Shown here piece by piece: positions 1-9,345 of a DNA stretch of 64,000 bases. Origin of the DNA: an uncultured Porphyromonas sp. (GTDB lineage Bacteria > Bacteroidota > Bacteroidia > Bacteroidales > Porphyromonadaceae); assembly GCF_938039215.1 (NCBI RefSeq), contig NZ_CALHVI010000019.1, positions 30,635 through 94,634 of the forward strand, written 5' to 3'. Each line of letters starts with the position of its first letter. The first letter of the stretch is position 1. A program made the position numbers and the translations under genes. The notes beneath the pieces were generated by a model. That model ran no database searches. It was given only the letters and a program-made list of their open reading frames with translations, and was not told the DNA's origin.

Positions 1-1366
1 TCATGTAGCCGGTGACACCCGCAGCGATGAGCTGAGCAGCCGTACGGCCTAGTGCGTAGCAGTAGTCAGCATCGAAGTTCGAAGGCATAGCACAGCGACC
101 TTCGTAGCCGAAGAAGTGTGTCAGAGGAGAGAACTTACCAGCGTAGCGACCTTCTTCCTTCCAAGCAGCGAGCTTGGTAGCGACCATCTCTGCAAGGAGC
201 TTTTCCGTCTCGATGAGCGACACCTGGACGTTGCCGTGAGGGTCACGGTCGAGCGTCAGCTGGCGAGCTACCGTAGCAGGGAGGCTAGCGTAGAGAGCAG
301 AGTTAGCAGCGCTGAGGTGCTCAGCGATATAGGCACGCTGCTCATCAGCAGGGACTGCACGAAACTCTGCCTCATGGTGAGCGAGGTAGTCATTGAGTTC
401 AGCAATCAGCGCCTTGAAGGCAGGGATGAACTCGATGAGCCCTTCGGGGATGAGGACCGTACCGAAGTTCTCACCCTTGGCCGCACGAGCAGCTACGACC
501 TCAGCGATATAGGTGATGACATCGTCGAGGGTCTGGTTCTTAGCTTCTACTTCTTCGCTGATGATAGCGACGTTGGGCTGTACCTGCAGGGCGCACTCAA
601 GGGCGATGTGCGAAGCCGAGCGACCCATGAGCTTGATGAAGTGCCAGTACTTGCGGGCAGAGTTACAGTCACGCTGGATGTTACCGATGACTTCAGCGTA
701 GACCTTAGTAGCGGTATCGAAGCCGAAGGAGGTCTCGATCTGCTCGTTCTTCAAGTCGCCGTCGATGGTCTTAGGGCAACCGATGACCTGAACGGGAGCA
801 CCGATGCTCTTGTAGTATTCAGCGAGGACTGCAGCGTTGGTGTTGGAGTCGTCACCACCGATGATCACGAGCGCACGGATATCGAGCTGCTTGAGGATCT
901 CAAGACCCTTGTCGAACTGCTCCTTCTCTTCGAGCTTGGTACGACCCGAACCGATGATATCGAAACCACCGGTGTTGCGGTATTCGTCGATGATGTCAGC
1001 GGTCAGCTCGATGTAGTTGTGCTGGACGAGACCATCAGGACCCATGAGGAAGCCATAGAGGCGACCATCAGCGTGGATCTTCTTCACGCCGTCGAAGATA
1101 CCTGCGATGACGTTGTGCCCGCCAGGAGCCTGACCACCCGAGAGGATAACACCGACATTGATAGGCTGGCTAGCTACTGCTTCGGAGGTTGCTTCGAAGG
1201 TCAGCTTAGGCAGACCGTAAGTATTGGGGAAGAGGGCGGCGATAGCTTCCTGATCGCTAACGCTCTTAGTAGCCTCGCCGAGGACGGCCTTGACATTCCC
1301 CTCGAGAGCCTTGGGGAGCTTAGGAGCGTACTTGCTACGCGCCTGCTGGAGTGCACTTTTATTCAT
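1..1366 (-). CDS. pfp: PPi-dependent phosphofructokinase, long type (3' end cut by window)
   Basis: Interconverts fructose-6-phosphate and fructose-1,6-bisphosphate using pyrophosphate, in cytoplasmic glycolysis. Reading the minus strand from the ATG at 1366 gives about 455 residues that are open to the window edge. Visible family motifs are VGVILSGGQAPGGHN near residue 75, IIGGDDSNTN near 172 (GGDD instead of the GGDGT of ATP-using enzymes, the mark of PPi specificity), PKTIDGDLKN near 200 and a KLMGRSA motif. Long PPi enzymes are about 550 residues, so roughly 95 C-terminal residues lie outside. It stands alone and leftward, with repeat element copy 1 about 230 bp upstream. A weak promoter-like GATCTTTG on the minus strand (1410-1417) is the only upstream signal I see. 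Identity is secure; PPi use is inferred from the motif. Confidence 0.93.
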   Translation of the reverse strand, partial: MNKSALQQARSKYAPKLPKALEGNVKAVLGEATKSVSDQEAIAALFPNTYGLPKLTFEATSEAVASQPINVGVILSGGQAPGGHNVIAGIFDGVKKIHADGRLYGFLMGPDGLVQHNYIELTADIIDEYRNTGGFDIIGSGRTKLEEKEQFDKGLEILKQLDIRALVIIGGDDSNTNAAVLAEYYKSIGAPVQVIGCPKTIDGDLKNEQIETSFGFDTATKVYAEVIGNIQRDCNSARKYWHFIKLMGRSASHIALECALQVQPNVAIISEEVEAKNQTLDDVITYIAEVVAARAAKGENFGTVLIPEGLIEFIPAFKALIAELNDYLAHHEAEFRAVPADEQRAYIAEHLSAANSALYASLPATVARQLTLDRDPHGNVQVSLIETEKLLAEMVATKLAAWKEEGRYAGKFSPLTHFFGYEGRCAMPSNFDADYCYALGRTAAQLIAAGVTGYM

Positions 1367-1598
1367 ATAGTCTACTTGATATTATAATAACGCGGATGGA
1401 TTTACCTTACAAAGATCTTAAAATTTATTCGAAACGTTCCCTCCCGACCTATGAGAAGGTAGAGAATGCCTCGAGATACCTTCCGCCAAGACGGGTTATC
1501 CGTGAGGTTCTCCCGCCTTCGTCCTTCTCTATGAGTCATCCCTACCCCAAGCAAGGAGCAGGACCCAGCCTCGTAAATCAAAGACTTAGGAACACCCG

Positions 1599-1691
1599 AA
1601 AAACGACCTACCGTAGGTCGCCAATAAAACCCACTGTGGGTCGTCTCACCGACCTACCGTGGGTCGCAAGGACGACCTACCGTAGGTTTTC
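1599..1691 (-). repeat. Four-palindrome intergenic repeat, copy 1
   Basis: An A-run is followed by four short palindromes of the form CGACCYACNGTRGGTCG separated by about 6-9 bases, ending in TTTT. Five other copies occur in this window (9143, 17318, 48976, 55273, 62163). This copy lies between pfp (start 1366) and the 3' end of the DUF3109 gene. In the shared order of palindromes it reads leftward, toward pfp. The rest of 1367-1809 shows no gene that I can support. Confidence 0.9.
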
Positions 1692-1809
1692 TGAGAGGGC
1701 TATGCAGAAGCCTCTCGAAACCCGCTCACAGAGCGCCCGCTAAAGGGGTCTGTGAATGGGATCAATTGGGCGGAAAAAGAGGAAGGGAATATCCCCGAGA
1801 GAGGCGAGC

Positions 1810-2409
1810 CTAATGGCTCGTGCTACCCGCCTCGGCCTTCTCGGCCTCCAGCAGCGCAGCCACCTCTTCGAGCTGGGTGTAGAACTCCTCCCCGAAGGCT
1901 CTCACGAGCGGGTCACGGAGGAAGCGGTAGACGGGTACTTGTAGCTTGCGCCCTAGCTTGAGAGCGCACTTGCAGATCGACCACTTGTGATAGTTCACAG
2001 CGGTGAAGCTGGGGTACTTCGTCAGGCGGATGGGATAGAGCTGACAGCTGATGGGCTTGATGAAGTCGGTCTTACCCTCACGGTAGACCTTCTCCAGAGC
2101 GCAGGCACAGCGTCCCTGCTCATCATAGGTAGTGAAGACACAGTCCTTGCCGTGGACGATCGAGGTCACTTCATCCCCGTCTTCGTCGAAGTAGCTGACC
2201 CCCTGCTCCTCGATGATCTCTAGAGCAGCAGGTGAGAGTAGGTGGCGAACTTCTGGGAGACAGCGTCTCAAAGCATCGGACTCGCCAGGATCAAGGGGAG
2301 CTCCACTCTCTCCCTCGACACAGCAGATCCCCTTGCACGTATCATAGTCGCAGACAAAGAGCACATCGAAGATGTCTTGGCTGACGATCTTATCATCTAT
2401 CTGGATCAC
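1810..2409 (-). CDS. DUF3109 family cysteine-rich protein
   Basis: A 199-residue soluble protein of unknown function, matching the DUF3109 family common in Bacteroidota. Cysteines come in groups: CKGICC near residues 25-30, one near 89, a CAC pair near 100, a single Cys in ISCQLYPIR near 121, and CKC near 146. This suggests metal or Fe-S binding, as in the related YkgJ-type proteins, but that is inference. It begins 12 bp after mraY stops on the same strand and is probably cotranscribed with the cell-wall cluster. murD normally occupies this place, so the gene marks where the cluster is broken. Confidence 0.8.
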   Translation of the reverse strand: MIQIDDKIVSQDIFDVLFVCDYDTCKGICCVEGESGAPLDPGESDALRRCLPEVRHLLSPAALEIIEEQGVSYFDEDGDEVTSIVHGKDCVFTTYDEQGRCACALEKVYREGKTDFIKPISCQLYPIRLTKYPSFTAVNYHKWSICKCALKLGRKLQVPVYRFLRDPLVRAFGEEFYTQLEEVAALLEAEKAEAGSTSH

Positions 2410-2421
2410 GTGTCGCTGGGG

Positions 2422-3690
2422 CTATCTGATCTTGAGCGTGACGATGGTCATCACCGCTAGGATGATACCGATGAGCCAGAAGCGCATGGTGAGCTTAGCC
2501 TCGGGGATCTTAGCCACAGGGCGCTTCAGCAGGCTATCCGTCGCCGCTCCCCCAGGGAGCTGGAAGTGATGGTGCAGGGGAGCCATCTTGAAGACACGTA
2601 CCCCCTTACCCGTACGCATGCGGGTGAACTTGAAGTAGAAGCGCTGGATGAAGGACGAGGTGAACTCGGCGATGAAGATCCCGCAGAGGATGGGCAGTAG
2701 GAGCTCCTTGCGGATGAGGATAGCAAAGACCCCGATGATCCCGCCCAGAGCCAGACTACCCGTGTCGCCCATGAAGACCTGAGCTGGATAAGAATTGTAC
2801 CAGAGGAAACCAGCCGTTGCCCCGACCAGCGTCGCAGCGAAGATCACCAGCTCTTCGGCACCGGGGATGAACATCGTATTGAGATAGCCCGCCATATCGT
2901 GGTGCGACGACACATAGGCCAGGATCCCCAGCACCACCCCGACGATGGCTGACGATCCCGAGGCTAAGCCATCGACCCCATCGGTGAGGTTCACCCCATT
3001 AGAGAGGAGCATCACGACCACGACCGTCATCATGATGAAGATGGTCACACCGAGGATCTTCTTGACAGCAGGATCACCCACGGGGATGATCTCCGAGTAG
3101 TCAAGGTTATTGTTCTTGATGAAGGGGATGGAAGTAGCAAGGCTCTTCGTATCTGTCGTCTCGAAGCGGATCTCACGAGCACCGCCTTCACGCACCACTT
3201 CGCTATTGCGCTTGATGACGACCGAAGGGCTTAGGTAGAGCGTCACCCCGACGATAAGGCCGAGGAAGACTTGGCCTAGGATCTTGTAGTGCTCCTTGAG
3301 CCCGTTCTTATCCTTCTTGAAGACCTTGATGTAGTCATCGGCAAAGCCTAAGAGCCCCATGAGCACCGTCGTGACGATCATCAAGAGGATATAGATATTG
3401 TCAAGTCGAGCGAAAAGGAGCGTGGGGATCAGGATCGCCATGATGATGATGATCCCACCCATCGTGGGAGTTCCTTTCTTCGTCTGCTCCCCTTCGAGAC
3501 CGAGGTCACGGACGAGCTCGCCGATCTGCTTGCGCTGAAGGAGGTTGATGATGCGCCCACCCCAGATCGTGCTGATCAGAAGGGCGAGGATGACCCCCAT
3601 CCCTACTCGGAAGGAGACGTAGGTGAAGAGTCGAGAGAATGGTAAAGCGATACCCTGACGCGTCAGGTAGTCAAAGAGGTGATAAATCAT
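2422..3690 (-). CDS. mraY: phospho-N-acetylmuramoyl-pentapeptide transferase
   Basis: Transfers phospho-MurNAc-pentapeptide from UDP to undecaprenyl phosphate, making lipid I at the inner membrane. The 422-residue protein is polytopic (about 10 membrane segments). It carries the family signatures GFADDYIK near residue 117 (catalytic Asp pair), NLTDGVDGLA near 238, MGDTGSLALGG near 310 and APLHHHFQ near 370. An insertion of about 50 residues around 155-215 makes it longer than the ~360-residue E. coli enzyme; such a loop is usual in Bacteroidota. It lies 17 bp after murE in the minus-strand cell-wall operon and is followed by DUF3109 rather than murD. Confidence 0.97.
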   Translation of the reverse strand: MIYHLFDYLTRQGIALPFSRLFTYVSFRVGMGVILALLISTIWGGRIINLLQRKQIGELVRDLGLEGEQTKKGTPTMGGIIIIMAILIPTLLFARLDNIYILLMIVTTVLMGLLGFADDYIKVFKKDKNGLKEHYKILGQVFLGLIVGVTLYLSPSVVIKRNSEVVREGGAREIRFETTDTKSLATSIPFIKNNNLDYSEIIPVGDPAVKKILGVTIFIMMTVVVVMLLSNGVNLTDGVDGLASGSSAIVGVVLGILAYVSSHHDMAGYLNTMFIPGAEELVIFAATLVGATAGFLWYNSYPAQVFMGDTGSLALGGIIGVFAILIRKELLLPILCGIFIAEFTSSFIQRFYFKFTRMRTGKGVRVFKMAPLHHHFQLPGGAATDSLLKRPVAKIPEAKLTMRFWLIGIILAVMTIVTLKIR

Positions 3691-3707
3691 TATGGTGTGG
3701 AGAAAAA

Positions 3708-5177
3708 CTATACTTCGTGGGCAAACTGCTCCAGCAGGATCTCTCGGTCATCGAAGTGATGACGTACCCCTGCGATCTCTTGGTAGGTCTCGTGACCCTT
3801 ACCAGCGACGAGGATGATATCCCCAGCCTTAGCTAGCATCGTAGCCGTGCGAATGGCTTCAGCCCGATCCGTGATGGAGAGCGTACGAGCGAGCTCGTCG
3901 GGAGTAAGACCAGCCTTCATCTCTTCGATGATCGTCCGAGGGTCTTCCGAGCGAGGATTATCTGAGGTGAGGATGACGCGATCCGACCGACGCACAGCTT
4001 CCTGAGCCATGATCGGACGCTTACCTCGGTCTCTATCGCCACCACAGCCGACGACGCAGAGGACCTCAGCCTTGCGACCCTTCAGTTCTTGAATCGTCTC
4101 AAGGACATTCGCCAGCGCATCTGGTGTGTGCGCATAGTCGACGATAGCCACATAGCCACGCTTCTCAGAGATGAAGCTCTGGAAGCGTCCATCGACAGCC
4201 GTCAGCTGACTGAGCTGGATGAGGACATCCTCCTTAGGCACTCCCAGCAGAAGTGCCGTCGCATAGACGGCTAGGAGATTGTAGATATTGAACTCACCGA
4301 CCAGACGCACCAGCACTTCCTTCCCTCCGATACGTATCTGCGTGCCGTAAGGGTACTGCTCGAGGATCTCCGCCCGATAGTCCGCAGCCGAACGTAGGGC
4401 ATAGCTGTGCTTCTCTGCTCGGGTATTCTGGAGCATCACGAGCCCGTTCTTGTCATCGACATTGGTCAGTGCGAAGGCTTCCTTCCCGAGCCCATCGAAG
4501 AAGCTCTTCTTAGCACGCAGATACTCCTGCACCGAGCCATGATAGTCGAGGTGATCTCGGGTGAGGTTGGTGAAGATCCCCCCACGGAAGTGCACCCCAG
4601 CGACACGATGCTGTGCCAAGGCATGAGAGCTCGCTTCCATGAAGACATGCGTACAGCCTGCATCACGCATCCTGCCGAGTAGCGCTTGTAGATCAGGAGC
4701 AGAAGGGGTGGTGTGCGTAGCGCTGATGGCTTCGTCCTCGATGTAGTTGCAGACCGTACTCAGCAGACCACAGCGGTAGCCGAGTGCACGGAAGAGACGG
4801 AAAAGCAGTGTGGCGATCGTCGTCTTGCCATTCGTACCCGTGACCCCGACGACCGTAAGCTGTCGGGAGGGATGTCCATGGAGGGCTGAGCTCAAAAGGC
4901 CCAGCACTTCGGACGACGAAGGCACGACGATGTAGGCAACACCCTCCTGTAGCTCTTCGGGGAGCGTCTCTAGGACAATAGCACGGCTTCCCGCTTGGAT
5001 CGCCGAAGGGATGAAGCGGTGGCCATCGGCCTGCGTGCCTCGTAGGGCAACGAAGAGAGTACCTGCTGTGACAGCTCGAGAGTCTTCGGTGATCTTCGTG
5101 ATCTCCAGCAGCTCAAGTAGAGACTTATCAGAGGGGGTGGTATAGGATATTCCTTGAAGGAGTTGGATCAGTGTCAT
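3708..5177 (-). CDS. murE: UDP-MurNAc-L-Ala-D-Glu:meso-DAP ligase
   Basis: Cytoplasmic ATP-dependent ligase that adds the third stem-peptide residue in peptidoglycan synthesis. The 489-residue protein has the Mur P-loop GVTGTNGKTT near residue 113, the LTRDHLDYHGS motif near 210 and DNPRSEDP near 410. The DNPR motif selects meso-diaminopimelate over lysine in this family, which fits the dapA gene at 9346. It sits between the PBP gene (30 bp upstream) and mraY (17 bp downstream) in one operon. Length and motifs are normal. Confidence 0.97.
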   Translation of the reverse strand: MTLIQLLQGISYTTPSDKSLLELLEITKITEDSRAVTAGTLFVALRGTQADGHRFIPSAIQAGSRAIVLETLPEELQEGVAYIVVPSSSEVLGLLSSALHGHPSRQLTVVGVTGTNGKTTIATLLFRLFRALGYRCGLLSTVCNYIEDEAISATHTTPSAPDLQALLGRMRDAGCTHVFMEASSHALAQHRVAGVHFRGGIFTNLTRDHLDYHGSVQEYLRAKKSFFDGLGKEAFALTNVDDKNGLVMLQNTRAEKHSYALRSAADYRAEILEQYPYGTQIRIGGKEVLVRLVGEFNIYNLLAVYATALLLGVPKEDVLIQLSQLTAVDGRFQSFISEKRGYVAIVDYAHTPDALANVLETIQELKGRKAEVLCVVGCGGDRDRGKRPIMAQEAVRRSDRVILTSDNPRSEDPRTIIEEMKAGLTPDELARTLSITDRAEAIRTATMLAKAGDIILVAGKGHETYQEIAGVRHHFDDREILLEQFAHEV

Positions 5178-5207
5178 CGTAGCGATGCGGATAAAAGATA
5201 GAATGGC

Positions 5208-7541
5208 TTAGTTCGGATAGCCAAGCTCTAAGGTGATCTCTGTCCCAGCTGCAGCGGCAGTGCCTGCTGGGATGGATTGCCCGAGCACATTACCTGCGCC
5301 CTTGAGGCGAGGCTGGTAGCCCATACGTCTGAGGAGATAGGCTGCATCCATAGCACTCATACCGATGACCGAAGGGATACGCCCTGCGGGTTGGCGGTAC
5401 GAGGTAGCACGCAGAGCCGTATCGACCTGCACGTAGACGGCGGCATCCTTAGGCATGCGAGGGGCGGGAAGGCCCAGCTGGCTCATCATAGCGAGGACCG
5501 ACGAAGCTCGCCCAGAGGCTATCTGCTTCGTATAGGCCTTCGGTGAGGAAGAGACATGGAGGGAGTCCAGAGGAATAGGAGCTTCGAGAGCAAGGAGGCT
5601 CTCTGCGATGCGTCGGATGATCGGAGCGGCCATCACCCCACCACCTGCACTGAACTGGCTAGAGGGCTTACGGATCACTGCGATACATGAATACTTAGGA
5701 GCTTCGGAGGGGAAGTAGGCGCAGAAGGACACCTGATGGCGGACATGCCCCGTGGAGTCCACATAGCCCCCACGGCCGGAGGAGAGCTGAGCCGTACCAC
5801 TCTTCCCGCTAATCGCCACGAAGGGGGAACGGGCTTTCTTCCCTGTCCCTTCGGTCACGACACGGCGAAGCATCTCTTGGATAGCCTGAAGGGTCTCGGG
5901 CTTACAGATCTGCTCCTTGATGACCCGAGGCTCGAAGGTCTTGAGGATCTCATCACGGCGACGGATCTCGGTGACGAAGTAGGGGCGCATGTAGCGACCA
6001 CCATTGGCGATCGCATTGAAGAAGGCAAGCGTATAGATCGGAGGTATCTGTGTCTCGTAGCCGTAAGACATCCAAGCCAAGGTCGTATTGAACCATCGGT
6101 TCGGATCATCCGAACGCTTGCGAATGCGTGCTCGTGCATAGCCTTCGATCTCCAGCTCTAGGTCGTAACCGAAGCCGAGCTCTCGTAGCTTCTGCACGTA
6201 CTCATCGGGGCGATTCTCATAGGCCTTGGTGATGATCTTGGCGACACCGACATTACTTGACTTGACGATGGTCTGCGCTGCGGAGAGCCTACCATAGCCT
6301 CCGTGATGGGCATTGTGGTCACGCACCGTCCTGCCCTTGTAGGACCAGAGCCCGTTGCCCACGTCGATGGTATCGTTGGGATGGATCACTCCATCATCAA
6401 GGGCTACGACCATAGAGGCCACCTTGAAGGTAGAGCCTGGTTCGCTAAGGTCTGCCACTGCCATGTTCGTCGTCTCACGGTAGACCCCAGGGGTAGCACG
6501 CTGGAGGTTCGAGATCGCCACGACCTTACCTGTCTTCACTTCCATCAGGACGACCGTGCCGCTCTCTGCCTCGAGCTGGGAGAGCTGCTCACGCAGGTTA
6601 CGCTCCACGATGCTCTGGATGTTCATATCGAGCGTGGTGTAGACGCTAGCTCCGTCGACGGCGGGCTGGCGGACGATGTGCTCGTACTTCCCCATATTAT
6701 AGAAGTAGAGGCTTCGGCCGAGCTCACCACGAAGGAAGTTATTGTAGCGGAGCTCTAGACCCGACTTGGGTTCGGTGAGTCCTTCCTTCGTGCGGTCGTA
6801 GAGCTGACCGATGGTGCGGTAAGCGAGCGAACCGAAGGGATAGATGCGGCGGGTCTCATTCTCCGTGTAGACCAGCTTGGAGAAGAGGCTGGTGCGTGTA
6901 CCGCCTTTCTTGGTCTTGACGGGAGCGAAGGGAGCTGCATTCCCGAAGGCCTTGTACTGTACGTAGGTCACGTCCGCTGGGTAGACGGCACAGTGGCGGT
7001 CACCCGAAGCGAAGGCTCGACGCCAACGCTCCTTGAGCTTCGACTTGGTCAGCTTGCGAGCAGAGAGGTCGAAGGTCGTAGCCATCAGTTCCGCTAGGGA
7101 GTCGAGGCCTGCATCGAACTCTGTCCGTAACTCCAACACCTTAGCTCGCTGGAGGGAATCCTTCTTACTCCTCCCTCGTGGAGGAAGGGGCTTACGCAGA
7201 GGGGCTAGAGCCTCAGCCTTGAAGTCGATGAACAGACGATAGATGGGGGAGGTAACTGCGATCGGGCGACCATCACGTGCGTGGATCGAGCCACGCATAG
7301 GCTCCTCACGCACCTGACGAGGAGGGTTGACGGAGGCTGCTCGTCGGGCATACTCCGCCCCATCGGGACTGAGGATGAAGAGGACAATGCGGATCATCAC
7401 CAAGATCATCACCAGCGTCACTAGGGCGACAATCCAGGGGAAGCGGTCGTGAGTCAGACGGTGCCATTCGACTCCTCTATTAGACTTGCTGATGAGTCCG
7501 AGAGCGAGGGTGCGTATCCCAGAGAAGAAGGCCTTAAACAT
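5208..7541 (-). CDS. ftsI: division transpeptidase, class B PBP with C-terminal PASTA domain
   Basis: Septal peptidoglycan transpeptidase anchored in the inner membrane with a periplasmic catalytic domain. Of 777 residues, a single membrane segment lies at about 33-55. The dimerisation domain follows, with a long charged insertion near 100-190. The catalytic triad of motifs is STFK near 370 (active Ser), SSN near 428 and KSGT near 580. One PASTA domain closes the protein (about 715-777). A PASTA-bearing FtsI is typical of Bacteroidota and Firmicutes, unlike E. coli. The gene lies between the ftsL-like gene and murE in the expected cluster order, which supports FtsI over another class B PBP. 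Confidence 0.93.
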   Translation of the reverse strand: MFKAFFSGIRTLALGLISKSNRGVEWHRLTHDRFPWIVALVTLVMILVMIRIVLFILSPDGAEYARRAASVNPPRQVREEPMRGSIHARDGRPIAVTSPIYRLFIDFKAEALAPLRKPLPPRGRSKKDSLQRAKVLELRTEFDAGLDSLAELMATTFDLSARKLTKSKLKERWRRAFASGDRHCAVYPADVTYVQYKAFGNAAPFAPVKTKKGGTRTSLFSKLVYTENETRRIYPFGSLAYRTIGQLYDRTKEGLTEPKSGLELRYNNFLRGELGRSLYFYNMGKYEHIVRQPAVDGASVYTTLDMNIQSIVERNLREQLSQLEAESGTVVLMEVKTGKVVAISNLQRATPGVYRETTNMAVADLSEPGSTFKVASMVVALDDGVIHPNDTIDVGNGLWSYKGRTVRDHNAHHGGYGRLSAAQTIVKSSNVGVAKIITKAYENRPDEYVQKLRELGFGYDLELEIEGYARARIRKRSDDPNRWFNTTLAWMSYGYETQIPPIYTLAFFNAIANGGRYMRPYFVTEIRRRDEILKTFEPRVIKEQICKPETLQAIQEMLRRVVTEGTGKKARSPFVAISGKSGTAQLSSGRGGYVDSTGHVRHQVSFCAYFPSEAPKYSCIAVIRKPSSQFSAGGGVMAAPIIRRIAESLLALEAPIPLDSLHVSSSPKAYTKQIASGRASSVLAMMSQLGLPAPRMPKDAAVYVQVDTALRATSYRQPAGRIPSVIGMSAMDAAYLLRRMGYQPRLKGAGNVLGQSIPAGTAAAAGTEITLELGYPN

Positions 7542-7597
7542 GCGATCGAGTACGTGAAGTCATGAGAGCTCAGAGGGGAAGGAACTACAGAGCGAGA

Positions 7598-8041
7598 TCA
7601 GTGAGGGCGAGCCAGCGGGTACTGCCCAGAGTCGACGAGGAGGTAGGGAGGTTGGGTCGCAGGGACCAGCTGGAGCTGGTACTGATCGACCTTGTCCACG
7701 ATGTTGTTGATACGCTCGTACTCGATGAGTGCGGCGGAGGTATAGAGCGACTTGTAGCGTATATCCTTGAGCTTCTCCTCCAGAGAAGTGATCTCTCGCA
7801 GGCTCCCTTGGTAGAAGTAGGGCCAAGCGATGGCGATTGCCCCGAGGAAGAGGCAGAAGAGGATGAAGCGGCGGTTATTACGCAGGACGGGAAGTCCCCA
7901 GAGGTCATTCTCTACCCATTCGAGGAGATTGCGATCATACTCCTCTTCTTCGCCGATCGGTTCTTGGGGAGAAGACGGCTCGTTAGCCCAAGGCTGAGTC
8001 TGGAGCTCCTGATCGGGATATTGCTGCTGGTCTGTCGTCAT
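7598..8041 (-). CDS. ftsL: FtsL-like bitopic division protein
   Basis: A 147-residue protein with a cytoplasmic acidic, Gln/Pro-rich N-terminus, one membrane helix at about 58-78 and a short periplasmic segment that looks like a coiled coil (about 82-125). This shape and its place between rsmH and ftsI are those of FtsL, which recruits FtsQ/B and FtsI to the septum. Sequence alone does not prove it because FtsL proteins diverge strongly. Gaps are 46 bp to rsmH and 56 bp to ftsI, with no terminator, so operon membership is likely. Confidence 0.75.
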   Translation of the reverse strand: MTTDQQQYPDQELQTQPWANEPSSPQEPIGEEEEYDRNLLEWVENDLWGLPVLRNNRRFILFCLFLGAIAIAWPYFYQGSLREITSLEEKLKDIRYKSLYTSAALIEYERINNIVDKVDQYQLQLVPATQPPYLLVDSGQYPLARPH

Positions 8042-8087
8042 CTGGATCGAGTAAACTAAGTCTAAGGATGGGAGCTAGGGGCAAGCG

Positions 8088-9005
8088 TCAGAGCAATTCG
8101 GCGATGCGGAGCTTGGCGCTACGGGCACGAGGATTGCGGGCGATCTCCTCGGCAGAAGGCGTGATGGGCTTGCGTGTGACGAGCCTCCATGAGGCGGAGG
8201 AAGCCCCATAGATACGGGCATCGTCGGTGTCGTCGCCCTGACGAAGGAAGTTCTTCACGAGGCGATCCTCCAGAGAGTGGTAGGTCATGATGACGAGTCG
8301 TCCCCCAGGGCGAAGGACTCGCTTAGTCCCCTCTAGGAGTTCCTCTAGGGCATTCAGCTCGCCATTGACTTCGATGCGTAGGGCTTGGAAGATGCAGGAG
8401 AGTTGCTTCTTCTCCTGATCAGGGCGCACAAGGGGGCGAACGACCGAGGTTAGATCCCCCACACGCTGCAGAGGAGCTGCCGAGCGTGCCTGGACGATAC
8501 GGCGAGCGATCTGGCGGCTCTGCTTCAGCTCGCCGTAGCGGTAGAAGATATCTGCTAGCATCGCTTCGTCGTACTCATTGAGTATATCCCGAGCCGAGCG
8601 GCCTGCTCGATTATTCATGCGCATATCCAGCAGAGGGGCTTCGTCTCTGAAGCTAAAGCCACGCTCCATATCATCGAAGTGATGGGACGAGACCCCGAGG
8701 TCTGCCAAGAGGGCATCTACCCGTCCGAGGCATCCATAGTAGTCCATGAAGCGCTCGAGGTGCCGGAAGTTCGAAGCGATAAAGGTGAACTGCTCACTCG
8801 CCAGAGCTCGGGAGGCAGCATCTGGATCTTGGTCGAAGGAGTACAGATGCCCCCCCGCCGAGAGTCGCTCAAGTATCGCACGCGAATGACCTCCGCCACC
8901 GAAGGTCACATCGACATAGCACCCCTCTGGGCTAAGTTCCATTCCCTCGAGGCATTCCTGTAGCATGACAGGCACATGATAGTCTTCAGCTTGTACGATA
9001 CTCAT
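8088..9005 (-). CDS. rsmH: 16S rRNA (cytosine-1402-N4)-methyltransferase
   Basis: SAM-dependent methylation of C1402 in the 30S P site; formerly MraW. About 305 residues. VPVMLQECLEG near the N-terminus, a glycine-rich VTFGGGGHSRAI SAM motif near 38, and the C-terminal LVIMTYHSLEDRLVK and RNPRARSAKLR motifs identify it. A GTG at 9014 would add three residues, but the promoter box at 9026-9033 would put the transcript start only a few bases from it, so I prefer the ATG at 9005. It heads the minus-strand cell-wall operon. The usual upstream mraZ is absent; repeat copy 2 and the divergent dapA promoter lie there instead. Confidence 0.95.
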   Translation of the reverse strand: MSIVQAEDYHVPVMLQECLEGMELSPEGCYVDVTFGGGGHSRAILERLSAGGHLYSFDQDPDAASRALASEQFTFIASNFRHLERFMDYYGCLGRVDALLADLGVSSHHFDDMERGFSFRDEAPLLDMRMNNRAGRSARDILNEYDEAMLADIFYRYGELKQSRQIARRIVQARSAAPLQRVGDLTSVVRPLVRPDQEKKQLSCIFQALRIEVNGELNALEELLEGTKRVLRPGGRLVIMTYHSLEDRLVKNFLRQGDDTDDARIYGASSASWRLVTRKPITPSAEEIARNPRARSAKLRIAELL

Positions 9006-9025
9006 ATTATTCACACAATATCGGG

Positions 9026-9033
9026 CAAAGGTA
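9026..9033 (-). promoter_or_regulatory. TAnnTTTG -7 box for the rsmH operon
   Basis: On the minus strand this reads TACCTTTG, an exact match to the Bacteroidota sigma-ABfr -7 consensus. It lies 21 bp upstream of the rsmH ATG at 9005, giving a leader of about 14 nt. Confidence 0.7.
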
Positions 9034-9142
9034 CGGAATATAGCGCAAACGACCCGAGTTTCACCCCGTCTTCGGAGGCTCTTCTCAGCACGAAATTTAT
9101 CCCCGCCACAAAGCCTGCTGCGGAGCGCCTTCTGAAGGGGTC

Positions 9143-9239
9143 AAAAAAAACCTACTGTAGGTCGCCTTGACGACCCACGGTAGGTCGCATCGACGACCCA
9201 CAGTAGGTTTTTCCGACGACCTACCGTAGGGTCCTTTTT
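9143..9239 (+). repeat. Four-palindrome intergenic repeat, copy 2
   Basis: Opens with an 8-A run and holds four palindromes of the CGACCYACNGTRGGTCG type separated by short spacers. It lies between the divergent rsmH and dapA genes. Relative to copy 1 the order of palindromes is inverted, so it reads rightward toward dapA. Confidence 0.9.
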
Positions 9240-9315
9240 GGGGGTACGCCATCCTTACAGCTAGACCTTTAGGAGCATGGCCTTTGCGCTCTGTGGACAA
9301 CGTCCGCAAAATCAC

Positions 9316-9323
9316 TAACTTTG
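9316..9323 (+). promoter_or_regulatory. TAACTTTG -7 box for dapA
   Basis: Exact match to TAnnTTTG on the plus strand, 23 bp before the first in-frame ATG of dapA (9346). Confidence 0.65.
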
Positions 9324-9345
9324 CCTTCGGGAGATCCCCACATTT

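Noticed and set aside
116..1387. 423-codon plus-strand frame at the left edge
   Set aside because: It is antisense to pfp, whose minus-strand translation has clear family motifs. The plus-strand product resembles nothing and is a by-product of biased codon use.
1599..1691. Palindromic repeats as a CRISPR array
   Set aside because: Units are about 15-17 bp palindromes with 6-9-bp spacers of conserved sequence, repeated identically at six loci, and no cas genes occur. This does not fit CRISPR.
1599..1691. Palindromic elements as ordinary terminators
   Set aside because: Although T-runs occur at one end, the elements lie upstream of genes, and some copies follow a separate strong terminator (17217-17254). 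Four palindromes per copy exceed what termination needs.
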